Translations under genes and position numbers: made by a program
The notes under the pieces: model-generated
What the model saw: the letters and a program-made list of their open reading frames with translations, nothing else
What the model was told of the DNA's origin: nothing
Databases searched by the model: none
Source: Alistipes sp.
GTDB taxonomy: Bacteria; Bacteroidota; Bacteroidia; Bacteroidales; Rikenellaceae
DNA length: 64,000 nt
Reading direction: 5' to 3'
NCBI GenBank assembly: GCA_017621455.1
Contig: JAGATC010000003.1
Span: 124,001-188,000 of the forward strand
Shown here: in pieces, positions 17,952 to 26,584 of the stretch
Layout: the number at the start of each line of letters is the position of its first letter
Position numbering within the stretch: position 1 is the stretch's first letter

Positions 17952-18974
17952 ATGAATAAGAAATTATTAATACTTAGTATATTATTCACCTTTACTTTAA
18001 GTGTGCATGCCCAGGAGAGTGACACCACAAAAGTGGCTACTGTCGACTCGTTGCGCACTGTAGAGTTAGACACCCCAGCTGTACCGGTACATCCTGTACG
18101 CACCTTGGGTAAGGTGGCCGTTATCGACACATTGCCTACGGGTAATGATGCGTTGAGCATAGTGCTATTTAACGATAACACATGGCGTTACATCTTGGCT
18201 GAGGATTACAAAAACGACCCTGAGGTATTTAACGACCACTGGAATACCAGCGCGTCGCATGCCTATGGTGATGTTGATGTAAACTCGCTGCCAGAGTCTA
18301 CGGTTATACGCCTTGTCGACTCGTTGGAGAGTTATCACTATCCATATATGGGGCGTATAACCTCTCGTTATGGTCCACGTCGTGGTCGTGCGCATCAGGG
18401 CCTCGATATTGGCCTAAAGACTGGCGACCCCATCTATGCCACATTCGATGGTAAGGTGCGCTTCTCAAAGGCTGCTGGCGACTATGGTAATCTGATAGTT
18501 ATACGCCACAACAATGGTCTTGAGACCTACTATGCACACCTCTCTCAGCGCGATGTAGAGGTTGGCGATTGGGTGGTTGCGGGCCAGCAGATTGGCCTCG
18601 GTGGCAGCACTGGTAGAAGTACTGGTCCCCACCTACACTTTGAGGTGAGGTATCGTGGGCAGTCGTTTGACCCAGAGCGTATTATCGACTTTACTACGGG
18701 TGATCTTCGTCGCCCTGAGCTCTTGTTGCGTCGTCGTCATTTTAGCATCTATGCTAAGTATGAGCAGGATTTCACCGACGAAGAGGAGGTTGCAAAGCAG
18801 GAGGAGGCTGAGCGTAAGGCTGCCGCTGCCGTGCAGTATCATACGGTGCGCTCGGGAGATACGCTGGGAGCATTGGCACGTAAGTATGGTACCTCGGTGT
18901 CGCGTCTCTGCCAACTAAACGGCATCAAGTCGACGTCGATACTGCGTATCGGACAACGACTTAGGGTCAAGTAG
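17952..18974 (+). CDS. M23-family peptidoglycan endopeptidase with LysM
   Basis: Predicted periplasmic zinc endopeptidase that cuts peptidoglycan cross-links. The 340-aa protein starts with a signal peptide (about 1-20, ending VHAQ). The M23 domain holds His148 and Asp152 in HQGLDIG and the HLH of STGPHLHFEVR (near residue 226). A C-terminal LysM (about 296-340: YHTVRSGDTLGALARKYG...LRIGQRLRVK) binds glycan. Probably acts in cell-wall remodelling during growth or division. Follows DUF3109 by 22 nt. Confidence 0.95.
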   Translation: MNKKLLILSILFTFTLSVHAQESDTTKVATVDSLRTVELDTPAVPVHPVRTLGKVAVIDTLPTGNDALSIVLFNDNTWRYILAEDYKNDPEVFNDHWNTSASHAYGDVDVNSLPESTVIRLVDSLESYHYPYMGRITSRYGPRRGRAHQGLDIGLKTGDPIYATFDGKVRFSKAAGDYGNLIVIRHNNGLETYYAHLSQRDVEVGDWVVAGQQIGLGGSTGRSTGPHLHFEVRYRGQSFDPERIIDFTTGDLRRPELLLRRRHFSIYAKYEQDFTDEEEVAKQEEAERKAAAAVQYHTVRSGDTLGALARKYGTSVSRLCQLNGIKSTSILRIGQRLRVK

Positions 18975-19022
18975 TACGGTTCGGTGCTCAGATGAGAATA
19001 TTGTGTAACTAAAAACATAGAG

Positions 19023-20330
19023 ATGGTGTATACTGGTTTTATATGCGGAGGCTTTACCGCGGTAGGTGGAGACTCTAATTTTGAGAATATTGATGCCCGT
19101 TGGCAGCCAGTTGTTAAGAGTGCTGAGGCGCGTGCCGCTGGCCATAGACTATATGTTTCGGAGTTCTACGACTTCTGTTACCACCGTGGTAAGGACCGTA
19201 ATACGGGTCTTCGTCGCTACTCAATGGATGCTAATGCCGACATCGAGATTACTGTGCCAAGTAATGGACACAAGCTACCACTACATATCGGAGAGCTTGA
19301 AGTTAGTCATGCACCATTCAGTGTCGTACTCTTCTCTGTTCGCTTCGATATCGACACAGATAATATCGATGATCTTATTGAGGTGGTAAATAAGTTCCGC
19401 TACGTATCGTTATACGTTAACGACCGTTCGTTGGATGAGTTCTTCTCCATAGCCATTACACCTATTATGAAGGTGTATGCTTCGTGTGGCGCATACCGTG
19501 AACATGGATTCAATATTGAGGATCCTGCCTCATGTAAATATTTAGTTGAGAACACCAATAAGTTCAGGCTCTTCCAGATAGCATCTGTAGATAATGACTT
19601 ATGGGTGAATGGTGACACTGATCATATACTCTTCGAGCTCGGCTCAATGTCGCGCATAGGTGTGGTTAATCCCAACGACCTATTCTCGCCATCTAAAGAT
19701 TACTTCCAGCGTACCATGGAGGCAGGTCGCATCGATATATTCAACAATTGGAAGGGTTTAGCGCTTTACGACACATTCACTATGCTTGGTCACGAGGTAT
19801 CTAAGGAGATTCGTGAGTACTGGATTGAGTGTAACTTCAAGATGTTATACATGTCGCAGATGTTTGTTAAGATATATCTAACGCGTCTTAACAAGAACTT
19901 CCGCATGTACCTTGGCGATAACTACCTAAAGCTCAATAGAAACGTAGCAAATAAGCTCCAGAATCGTTACGATGAGTTTGATTGCAAGTGTTGGTTCGAT
20001 ACCGTAGCGTACAGCAAGCTACCATGTGAAATACATGCCATTATGGGCAGCTCAATGGAGATAGCTATCGAGAAGGAGCGCCTCTACGATAAGATTATGC
20101 GCCAGAACCTTAAGCGAGAGAAGTTATCCGATCAGCGCATGAATAAGCTGCTCTTCTTTATGACCATGCTTGCCATGTCGTCAGCAATATGGGATGCATG
20201 TTGTCTGGTAGAGGGTATGTATGAGCTGACAATGCATGAGTCACAGGTATTTATCCGCATTGTGACCTATGTGGTACTATTCGTTATATTTATCGTTATG
20301 TTCCTATCTAATAGGCGCTCGAACGATTAG
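19023..20330 (+). CDS. Uncharacterised protein with two C-terminal membrane helices (CorA-like layout)
   Basis: 435 aa, no family recognised. A large soluble N-terminal part (about 1-375) with alternating beta and alpha character is followed by a long charged helix (EIAIEKERLYDKIMRQNLKR, about 345-365). Two hydrophobic helices follow (about 377-395 and 407-427) and a short basic tail RRSND. This long-helix-plus-two-TM layout is that of CorA/ZntB-type channels. However, no clear GMN loop motif is present between the helices (WDACCLVEGMYEL instead), so ion transport is only a hypothesis. It sits between the M23 peptidase and GH20 genes without an obvious own promoter. Confidence 0.75.
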   Translation: MVYTGFICGGFTAVGGDSNFENIDARWQPVVKSAEARAAGHRLYVSEFYDFCYHRGKDRNTGLRRYSMDANADIEITVPSNGHKLPLHIGELEVSHAPFSVVLFSVRFDIDTDNIDDLIEVVNKFRYVSLYVNDRSLDEFFSIAITPIMKVYASCGAYREHGFNIEDPASCKYLVENTNKFRLFQIASVDNDLWVNGDTDHILFELGSMSRIGVVNPNDLFSPSKDYFQRTMEAGRIDIFNNWKGLALYDTFTMLGHEVSKEIREYWIECNFKMLYMSQMFVKIYLTRLNKNFRMYLGDNYLKLNRNVANKLQNRYDEFDCKCWFDTVAYSKLPCEIHAIMGSSMEIAIEKERLYDKIMRQNLKREKLSDQRMNKLLFFMTMLAMSSAIWDACCLVEGMYELTMHESQVFIRIVTYVVLFVIFIVMFLSNRRSND

Positions 20331-20340
20331 CATTATTAGG

Positions 20341-22500
20341 ATGAAAAAGTTTCTACTATCTATAGTGATTATCATGGCTCATGTTGCTCTCAAAGCACAT
20401 GAGCCTAATGTTATTCCTACACCCTGCAGTGTTGTATATAACGACGGGAGCTACACTCTTAGCACACGCTCTACCGTTGGTACAGAGTGTGAAGAGCTAA
20501 AACCTCTTGTCGATTACGCATCGCAAGAATTTGGTATAGGTAAAGTTTGTAATAACGCTAATATCAGTATATTCATAGACGAGAGCCTTTCGTTTGAAGA
20601 GTATCGATTGAATGTAACCGAAGAGGGTATTAGCATTTATGGCGGTGACTATGGCGGCGCCTTTAATGGAGTCGTCACCCTTATGCAGCTTATGCCAGCA
20701 GAGGTCTACGAGAAGGGTATCACATCCAGCTTCACGATACCTTGCTGTGAGATTGTTGACAGGCCACGCTTCGAACACCGAGGCTTTATGCTTGATGTGT
20801 GCCGCACATGGATGGATAAGGAGGCTGTGATGGAGTTTATAGACCTGCTTGCCTATCATAAGATTAACTCGCTACGTCTGCACCTCACCGACGATGAGGC
20901 GTGGCGCATAGAGATTAAGTCGCATCCAGAACTTGCCGAGGTGGGTGGCTATCGTGGCGGCGATAGCCCTATCTGGCCACGTTATGGCAAGTGGAATGAG
21001 CGATGGGGTGGCTACTATACTCAGGTTGAGATGAGCGAGATAATCGACTATGCATCAGTGCGAAACATTGAGGTTATCCCTGAGATAGATCTCCCTGGTC
21101 ATAGTCTATGCATGGCAACAATGCACCCTGAGATTCTATGCAACTACACGCCCCGTACTTCCGCATCGTTTGGCTACGATACCCGCTCGGCATTTTGTGC
21201 CTCTAAGGAAGAGAACTACGAGTTTTTAGCAGAAATTCTTGGTGAGATATGTGAGTTGTTCCCCTCGGAATATATACATATTGGTGGAGATGAGGTGGAT
21301 ATGTCGCAATGGCTACGTTGTCCCGACTGCAAGGCGTTAATGGCTAATAATAACATGACTAACGCATCTGAACTACAGCAGTACTTCATGTTGCGCCTTT
21401 CAGATATTCTTGCACTACACGGCAAAAAGCCCGCAGTGTGGAATGAGGCCATTGACGGTGGTAGCCTCTCGCACGACACACGTGTGTACGGATGGGAGAG
21501 CGTCAAGGAGTGCCGTCAGTCAGCCGCTCGCTACAAAACTGTCGTTATGCCAGGTCAATATTTCTACTTCGATATGAAGCAGTCATCACGCGAGCCTGGA
21601 CACGATTGGGCGGCAATCTTCGACTGGACTAAGGTCTATAACGTGACTCTACCTTCGTTGGGCTTCACCGCTACGGAGTCGGTAAACGTGATAGGATTGG
21701 AGGGCTCGTTCTTTAGCGAGGCCTACGCATCACGCAACCCAGAGAGTGCCGACTATCTTCACTATCAGACATTCCCTCGTATTGTAGCTCTTGCTGAGGT
21801 AGCATGGGTTAATGACAACGAGCGCAATGAGTTAGACTTTTATAAACGTATGGTCGCCCACTACGATCGTCTGGATGCTATGGGTGTTGCGTATCGACTT
21901 ATGCCTCCAAAGGTTACGTACGCTAACGGTCTGCTTACTGCCACAACTGACGATGGCAGCGGCATATTCTATCGTCGTGAGCCCATGGGCATAGATATGC
22001 TATATACGGGACCTATCGCGACTGATAACCCTGCAGAGTACTCGTTTGTATCGCATCGTGGCTCGGCACGCTCTCCAGAGGTAGCCATCGCAGCCCACTT
22101 CAAAACGATAACCCCTGCCTTTAATATCACCTCGTCGATGACCGATCGAGAGCAGTTCTCGTTCGACAAGGCGGAGCGCTATGGGCGCATAGCACGCACC
22201 TCAAGCGCTGCAGATGATGGTGATTGGGTGATGTTTACGTTCGATAGTCCCGTGTCGTGCCGACGCATGAAGGTGGCTACGGGCAACTTCCAGCTGCCAC
22301 GCTACACGTTTGAGAATGGCTATGTGGAGGTTAGCTACGATGGTTCGATGTTTGAGCGAGTAGGGGAGTTGGATTGTGGTATGTACTATATAGAGTATCC
22401 AGCACGTCCAATCAAGGCGGTGCGCATAACCTGCACATCGCGCGGTAATGGTGCCGAGTGGGTGTCGATTCAGCCTCCAACCATCTGGCCTAAGTTATAG
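20341..22500 (+). CDS. Beta-N-acetylhexosaminidase (GH20)
   Basis: Removes terminal GlcNAc/GalNAc from glycans; probably periplasmic or surface-exposed. The ATG at 20341 opens a signal peptide (MKKFLLSIVIIMAHVALKAHE) and gives 719 aa. An upstream in-frame extension overlaps the preceding gene and is rejected. N-terminal GH20b domain (about 22-140) and catalytic barrel from about 143 (RPRFEHRGFMLDVCR) with the catalytic Asp317-Glu318 pair in HIGGDEVD and a WNEAIDGG motif. The C-terminal region (about 560-719) contains a discoidin-like (F5/8 C) carbohydrate-binding-like segment. Starts 10 nt after the previous stop, so likely cotranscribed. Confidence 0.96.
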   Translation: MKKFLLSIVIIMAHVALKAHEPNVIPTPCSVVYNDGSYTLSTRSTVGTECEELKPLVDYASQEFGIGKVCNNANISIFIDESLSFEEYRLNVTEEGISIYGGDYGGAFNGVVTLMQLMPAEVYEKGITSSFTIPCCEIVDRPRFEHRGFMLDVCRTWMDKEAVMEFIDLLAYHKINSLRLHLTDDEAWRIEIKSHPELAEVGGYRGGDSPIWPRYGKWNERWGGYYTQVEMSEIIDYASVRNIEVIPEIDLPGHSLCMATMHPEILCNYTPRTSASFGYDTRSAFCASKEENYEFLAEILGEICELFPSEYIHIGGDEVDMSQWLRCPDCKALMANNNMTNASELQQYFMLRLSDILALHGKKPAVWNEAIDGGSLSHDTRVYGWESVKECRQSAARYKTVVMPGQYFYFDMKQSSREPGHDWAAIFDWTKVYNVTLPSLGFTATESVNVIGLEGSFFSEAYASRNPESADYLHYQTFPRIVALAEVAWVNDNERNELDFYKRMVAHYDRLDAMGVAYRLMPPKVTYANGLLTATTDDGSGIFYRREPMGIDMLYTGPIATDNPAEYSFVSHRGSARSPEVAIAAHFKTITPAFNITSSMTDREQFSFDKAERYGRIARTSSAADDGDWVMFTFDSPVSCRRMKVATGNFQLPRYTFENGYVEVSYDGSMFERVGELDCGMYYIEYPARPIKAVRITCTSRGNGAEWVSIQPPTIWPKL

Positions 22501-22505
22501 AAAAC

Positions 22506-22541
22506 GATGATGTCGCACCTCAATATAAGTGCGACATCATC
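22506..22541. terminator. Convergent bidirectional terminator
   Basis: A perfect 13-bp stem GATGATGTCGCAC (22506-22518) with its complement (22529-22541), 10-nt loop, between the GH20 gene (+) and the ECF-sigma operon (-). Confidence 0.85.
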
Positions 22542-22560
22542 TGTTAAAAATTGCTTATGG

Positions 22561-23019
22561 TTACTGGTTTACAATTTGCACTACCTCGCCGAGTTTCTCT
22601 TCGGGGATATTGCCCGAAACAACTATTACACCCGACTCACCCTCATCTGCTGTGCAATCAATGGCGATGATAATGTTTGTTATATTGCCATTCTGCGCAA
22701 TGGTGTAGATTGTGAATTTCTCGCCATCTTCATTTACTGAGATGAGCTCCTTGGTATCTATCTTCTTAACAATCTTATTAGTGTCATCTAAAACTTTCCT
22801 TGCAATAGCAGCATCTTTGGTCACTATGATCTCTATCTCACTCAGATTCTCTATCATCTCATTCTCTCCTGCGAACATAGTCATCATCTGCTTATTAATC
22901 GTCATGCAGGTTACGGCCTCATTGTCGGAATACTTCTCAGCGAGCTTTGAGAATTGAGGTATCTGTGCCATTAGCGATACTGGCAACAACATGATTGCCA
23001 ACAAAATAAATCGTTTCAT
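22561..23019 (-). CDS. DUF4252-family secreted protein (second paralogue)
   Basis: 152 aa with a signal peptide (MKRFILLAIMLLPVSLMAQ) and a DUF4252 body (FAGENEMIENLSEIEIIVTKD, EKLGEVVQIVNQ). The family is small, periplasmic and Bacteroidota-specific, and often sits next to ECF sigma and anti-sigma genes; its function is unknown. Last gene of a five-gene operon, 12 nt after its paralogue. Confidence 0.88.
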   Translation of the reverse strand: MKRFILLAIMLLPVSLMAQIPQFSKLAEKYSDNEAVTCMTINKQMMTMFAGENEMIENLSEIEIIVTKDAAIARKVLDDTNKIVKKIDTKELISVNEDGEKFTIYTIAQNGNITNIIIAIDCTADEGESGVIVVSGNIPEEKLGEVVQIVNQ

Positions 23020-23031
23020 ATAATCCTTCTT

Positions 23032-23511
23032 TTAGTGATGTAAATTAATTAAACTTCCAACATTATTGAGTTCAAGGTTATTGCCATGGAGATGTATCAG
23101 TACACTGCTATCGGAATTCGATGTGCATATATAGAGGTCGGTAGCCGAACCGTTTTCAGCGCATTTCTGGTATATCTTCACACTCTCACCGCCACTATTT
23201 ACTGACATTATCACCTCGTACGCGCCTATAAGCTCCTCTACTTGCTCTTTAAAGGTGGGGATAAGCTCCTTGTTCTCCACAGATATCACCTTCATATAGT
23301 CGGCATCTATGGATGCCTCCATCGATCGAAACATGCTGTTAGAGATGTTTATGGTGGTGCATCCAGGCTGCGACGAGTAACGTTTCATAAGTTCATCGAA
23401 GCCATCACTAACGACGCTTGTTGTGTCATTATCCTCCGTGCTTACTACCTCTTCGGCCATTGCGACCATAGGTAGCAACATTGTAATTAATAAGAAAATA
23501 AGCCGTTTCAT
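23032..23511 (-). CDS. DUF4252-family secreted protein (first paralogue)
   Basis: 159 aa, signal peptide ending VAMAEE, followed by an acidic linker (STEDNDTTSV) and the DUF4252 domain. Shares layout with the downstream gene (short YIxV...NKELI segment and a C-terminal beta segment), indicating an old tandem duplication. Function unknown. It lies 16 nt after the beta-barrel gene in the same operon. Confidence 0.86.
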   Translation of the reverse strand: MKRLIFLLITMLLPMVAMAEEVVSTEDNDTTSVVSDGFDELMKRYSSQPGCTTINISNSMFRSMEASIDADYMKVISVENKELIPTFKEQVEELIGAYEVIMSVNSGGESVKIYQKCAENGSATDLYICTSNSDSSVLIHLHGNNLELNNVGSLINLHH

Positions 23512-23527
23512 ATAAAGTAGTATTTAG

Positions 23528-24397
23528 TTAGAACCATATTCCTGCACCTGCCGATAGGCGTCTACCACCAGGGCCAGTACCTTTCTTATACATATCGATA
23601 AACGAGTAGTTTACATAGCCATAAAGTCGTTTCCATCCAATACGTCCAGTTATTCCAAACTGCACAGGATTAAGCGTGATTGTATCCTCAATCGAGGTCT
23701 TTGGGAACTTATACTTTAGGTGTGAATTAATCAGAACGTCGAGATTTACACCAGCCGAGATAAAGAATCCCTTGTCTATATTCCAGTCGATCATCACTGG
23801 CATGTGGAAATATGTCGCCACCATCTTCGACTTCTTAATATTGCCATCGATGGCTACAGCGTGCATCATTCCATCGCGGTACTCCATAGTATAGTTATCG
23901 GCAAATGAGTAGTTGTCGTACGTAAAGCCAAATGCGCCTGATAGTACCAATGTACGACGAGGGTTAAGTGGTACATTGAAGTTACCTACATTAAAGGTGA
24001 AGTTGATCGCCTTTTTATTAGTAAACATCAACTGGTTAGCCTCCTCATTAGAATACATTGAATAGTCTGTGCCAACAAAGGTGCTTGCGCCTATTTCAAA
24101 AGCTGCAATATGATTGCAGCTTGGTGAGCCTACGCCAAATAGTCCGAAGTAGGCCTTCTTGGGACCACGTGACACAATTTTGGGATCGCTACTACTGTCT
24201 TGTTTCTTGCTTTGTCCTATATTGAAGCGTATTCCGTTGAGCATCAGTGATAGGTTGCCGTCGTTGGACGAAACACTGTTCGCACCCTTACTGTCGAGAT
24301 ATATCACGCTCTCATCGTCCTCTATAACCACTTCTTGCGACCATGCCAACGATGATGAAATCAATAGTGCAGATAGTATAAGTATTAGTTTTTTCAT
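23528..24397 (-). CDS. Outer-membrane beta-barrel protein
   Basis: 289 aa. Signal peptide (MKKLILILSALLISSSLAWSQ), a polar low-complexity region (about 22-85), then about eight amphipathic beta strands (FGLFGVGSPSCNHIAAFEIGASTF, and VQFGITGRIGWKRLYGYVNYSF as two overlapping strands) ending with the C-terminal Phe typical of outer-membrane barrels (AGAGIWF). Likely OmpW/OmpA-size porin or structural barrel. It is in the ECF-sigma operon, so it is probably an envelope-stress or condition-specific product. Confidence 0.82.
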   Translation of the reverse strand: MKKLILILSALLISSSLAWSQEVVIEDDESVIYLDSKGANSVSSNDGNLSLMLNGIRFNIGQSKKQDSSSDPKIVSRGPKKAYFGLFGVGSPSCNHIAAFEIGASTFVGTDYSMYSNEEANQLMFTNKKAINFTFNVGNFNVPLNPRRTLVLSGAFGFTYDNYSFADNYTMEYRDGMMHAVAIDGNIKKSKMVATYFHMPVMIDWNIDKGFFISAGVNLDVLINSHLKYKFPKTSIEDTITLNPVQFGITGRIGWKRLYGYVNYSFIDMYKKGTGPGGRRLSAGAGIWF

Positions 24398-24424
24398 ACC
24401 TCTAATTTTATTTATATGAATATT

Positions 24425-24919
24425 TTATCTCATTTTAGTATAGTTAGTTATGTTGTCAATCTCGACCATGGCAACCTGTATATCATTAGATACGTTTGCC
24501 AATATGCGATCCATCTCGGCATAAGCTAACTGTTCATCTTCAACCCTAACCCCATTGATGTGGCACACAAATTCAGGGGTTGTAGCATTAACACGCTCTA
24601 CATCAGCGTTTCTACTATTAAGTATTGCTATTGATACGCCCATTATCAGTACAACCGACGCTGCTACACCTGCCCACCACCTGCGGTTTAGTGTAATGCC
24701 ACCAATTCTTCGGTCGCTCATACTGGGGGTATGTACCTCGGCTGAGGGCTTTTCACTGCGCAATTTGCCGAATGCCTCGAACATCGCTTTCGCACTTTTA
24801 AACTGCTCTGGGATGTCGTCATTCTCAGCAAAGTAGGCTGCAATCTCCTGCTCTTCATCTAATGAGGTAACACCTTCGAAATACTTATCAATTAATATTT
24901 TAATTCTATCCAACTCCAT
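24425..24919 (-). CDS. Anti-sigma-factor-like membrane protein
   Basis: 164 aa. The cytoplasmic N-terminal part (about 1-80; DRIKILIDKYFEGVTSLDEEQEIAAYF) resembles the sigma-binding region of Bacteroidota ECF anti-sigma factors. One transmembrane helix (about 82-100) follows the RRWWAGVAAS entry, then a roughly 60-residue periplasmic tail. It overlaps the upstream sigma-factor gene by 14 nt, the usual arrangement. It should hold the sigma factor at the membrane until an envelope signal arrives. The identification rests on topology and position, not on a clear family motif. Confidence 0.78.
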   Translation of the reverse strand: MELDRIKILIDKYFEGVTSLDEEQEIAAYFAENDDIPEQFKSAKAMFEAFGKLRSEKPSAEVHTPSMSDRRIGGITLNRRWWAGVAASVVLIMGVSIAILNSRNADVERVNATTPEFVCHINGVRVEDEQLAYAEMDRILANVSNDIQVAMVEIDNITNYTKMR

Positions 24920-25415
24920 AGCTCATAATCTTAATAAGTTGCTCTCTAACACTCTTTCGTGCCCTTGAGAGATTTACTCTGACACTCGCTTCGTCACTCT
25001 CCAATATATGAGCGATTTCCTCTATCTCATACCCCTCGACGTCGCGCATATGAATTGTTAGACGTTGTCGCTCGGGCAGCTGCTCTATCAATTTTATCGT
25101 CAACGTAGCCATATCCTTCGTATTGATATAGCCCTCGCCATCGCTTACTCCTGCCGACCTTTCAGAGAGAGAGAAGCTCTGAGCCCGCTGCTTTGCTCGT
25201 TGTCGGTCTATTGCGAGGTTTCTCACCATTCTACAGACATAGGCACGAGGGTAGTCGCTCTCAAGCACTGCGTCGCGAGCCCTCCACACTCGCTCGAAGA
25301 CATCTTGAACGACATCCTCCGCCTCCACATCGTCGCCAATGATGCTGCGTGCAAGTCTGTAGACCGTATCATGCAGCGCACTAACGAACTCTATATATTC
25401 TGTCTCGGTCTTCAA
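24906..25415 (-). CDS. ECF-type RNA polymerase sigma factor
   Basis: 169 aa. Region 2 (DTVYRLARSIIGDDVEAEDVVQDVFERVW, about 16-44 in two runs) binds core polymerase and the -10 region; region 4 (ERQRLTIHMRDVEGYEIEEIAHIL, then VRVNLSRARKSVREQL) binds the -35 region. The start is a TTG at 25413-25415: an in-frame TAA lies a few codons upstream, and no ATG precedes region 2. It drives expression of its own operon, as is usual for this class; target promoters cannot be read here. Confidence 0.93.
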   Translation of the reverse strand: MKTETEYIEFVSALHDTVYRLARSIIGDDVEAEDVVQDVFERVWRARDAVLESDYPRAYVCRMVRNLAIDRQRAKQRAQSFSLSERSAGVSDGEGYINTKDMATLTIKLIEQLPERQRLTIHMRDVEGYEIEEIAHILESDEASVRVNLSRARKSVREQLIKIMSYGVG

Positions 25416-25453
25416 AATGTACTGTTTTTAAGCGTTTCTTTACCTATATAACG

Positions 25454-25489
25454 AATGACGGCTGCAAATGTAACATCGCAACCGTCATT
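25454..25489. repeat. Inverted repeat upstream of the ECF sigma gene
   Basis: AATGACGGCTGC (25454-25465) and GCAACCGTCATT (25478-25489), 12-nt arms with one mismatch. On the minus strand the spacer contains TACATTTG (25465-25472), a -7-like box. It may be a terminator of the DUF4491 gene (12 nt downstream of its stop), an operator around the sigma promoter, or both. Confidence 0.5.
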
Positions 25490-25503
25490 TTTTTCGATTT
25501 TCT

Positions 25504-25818
25504 CTATTTTTCTCTATGCTTATCCCACAACTTACCTCCTGGTCGTGCTGGGAACCATCCCTTAGCCACACGTTTGCGTTGTTCAAAGAGTTCCCCTATG
25601 CCCCATAGTGACGATGCTGCCCATACGGCAAGAAGTGTAGACCATAATACGTCGGCCACAAGCAGTGAACAGATGCCCGTAACAATGCCGCTTATAAGGA
25701 AGAGCCACCAAATTTTAACACCAAAATAGTATTCACCCTTAATGACAATGGGGTGGAAGATGCCAATAATTAGAAATGTGGCCACACCAATAATCAATCC
25801 TGTAAAATGTAGACTCAT
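25504..25818 (-). CDS. DUF4491-family membrane protein
   Basis: 104 aa with three hydrophobic helices (about 5-22, 33-55, 58-77) and a basic C-terminal tail (KRVAKGWFPARPGGKLWDKHREK). It matches the small DUF4491 family of Bacteroidota and Firmicutes membrane proteins. No function is known. It has no clear partner; the ECF-sigma operon starts 88 nt downstream. Confidence 0.85.
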   Translation of the reverse strand: MSLHFTGLIIGVATFLIIGIFHPIVIKGEYYFGVKIWWLFLISGIVTGICSLLVADVLWSTLLAVWAASSLWGIGELFEQRKRVAKGWFPARPGGKLWDKHREK

Positions 25819-25892
25819 AGCTCAATAATATTTTGATGGCAAATATAGGGAAAATGCTTCATATCTACCACCCGTCATATATGATAGTTTTG

Positions 25893-26186
25893 CTATATAT
25901 TTAATAGGTGACGAATGGCTGCAATAGGGTCGTATATAATCATGCGAGGCCCAGCCCAGCGCATCACGTCGCGAATCTTCTGGCGCATGTCACTTCTATA
26001 GCAGTGTATTGTACACCGTTTGCAGGCGGGCTTCTTGTCGCCGAACTTGCAATTATCCAGACGCTTGTGTGCATACACTTCAAGCTCTTTATACTCCACA
26101 GGCAACTCGCGTAGGCCAAGTTTATGTCTGCAATATAGCCGAATCATGCGGCTCACCACTCGCTTTTCATTCTTAATGCTTCCCAT
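25893..26186 (-). CDS. Nitrous oxide-stimulated promoter-family protein (YgbA-like)
   Basis: 97 aa, small and basic, with four cysteines in the typical C-x8-9-C-x2-C-x3-C form (NCKFGDKKPACKRCTIHCY). Start region EKRVVSRMIRLYCRHKLG and end MRWAGPRMIIYDPIAAIRHLL match the YgbA family, whose genes respond to nitric oxide/nitrosative stress in other bacteria. Metal or Fe-S binding is likely; the activity is not established. Confidence 0.88.
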   Translation of the reverse strand: MGSIKNEKRVVSRMIRLYCRHKLGLRELPVEYKELEVYAHKRLDNCKFGDKKPACKRCTIHCYRSDMRQKIRDVMRWAGPRMIIYDPIAAIRHLLNI

Positions 26187-26294
26187 CAGTAGCGTATGTT
26201 ATCTTATAAGTATACAAAATTAATGCAAACAGCACAAATGTCGGTTATCCACAGAATAGTTCTGAAGACATGTGCAAAAATAAGAAAAATATTG

Positions 26295-26302
26295 TATATT
26301 TG
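26295..26302 (+). promoter_or_regulatory. Orphan promoter-like box
   Basis: TATATTTG on the plus strand with no coding gene before the oppositely oriented tRNA. The next 100 nt can form GGGG...CCCC pairing (26338-26391). Either a small RNA start or a chance match. Confidence 0.3.
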
Positions 26303-26403
26303 CATCTGCGTATTTTCGCCATAAGGTGGATGGATTGAGGGGCGGTGTGGTAAATAAACAAAGGGAGGCATCTCATATTATGCGACACCCCACTTGGTGA
26401 TAG

Positions 26404-26475
26404 TGACTCCGAAAGGATTCGAACCTTCATCGTAAGAACCGGAATCTTAAATTCTATCCATTGAACTACGGAGCC
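26404..26475 (-). tRNA. tRNA-Arg (anticodon CCG)
   Basis: 72-nt cloverleaf on the minus strand. Acceptor GGCTCCG/CGGAGTC plus discriminator A, D arm GTTCAATGGATAGAAT, anticodon stem TAAGA/TCTTA with loop TTCCGGT giving CCG (reads CGG), T arm with GGTTCGAATCC. CCA is not encoded. TACCTTTG lies 7 nt upstream. Confidence 0.93.
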
Positions 26476-26481
26476 ATGCGA

Positions 26482-26489
26482 CAAAGGTA
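26482..26489 (-). promoter_or_regulatory. Promoter of tRNA-Arg(CCG)
   Basis: The minus-strand bases are TACCTTTG, a full -7 match, 7 nt before the tRNA 5' end. Confidence 0.7.
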
Positions 26490-26539
26490 TTAATTATTTT
26501 TCGAAAAAAAGAGAAAAAAAGATAAATTTAGAGTAATAG

Positions 26540-26568
26540 ATGCGCATAATCACTATAGTTTAGCGCAT
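26540..26568. promoter_or_regulatory. Inverted repeat upstream of the CI-like regulator
   Basis: ATGCGC (26540-26545) and GCGCAT (26563-26568), 17 bp between; the left half extends to a perfect palindrome ATGCGCAT. It ends 17 nt before the regulator ATG, where an autoregulatory operator would be expected. Confidence 0.45.
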
Positions 26569-26584
26569 AGATATGGAATGAAAC

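Noticed and set aside
26245..26484. A 79-aa minus-strand open frame
   Set aside because: It reads through tRNA-Arg(CCG).
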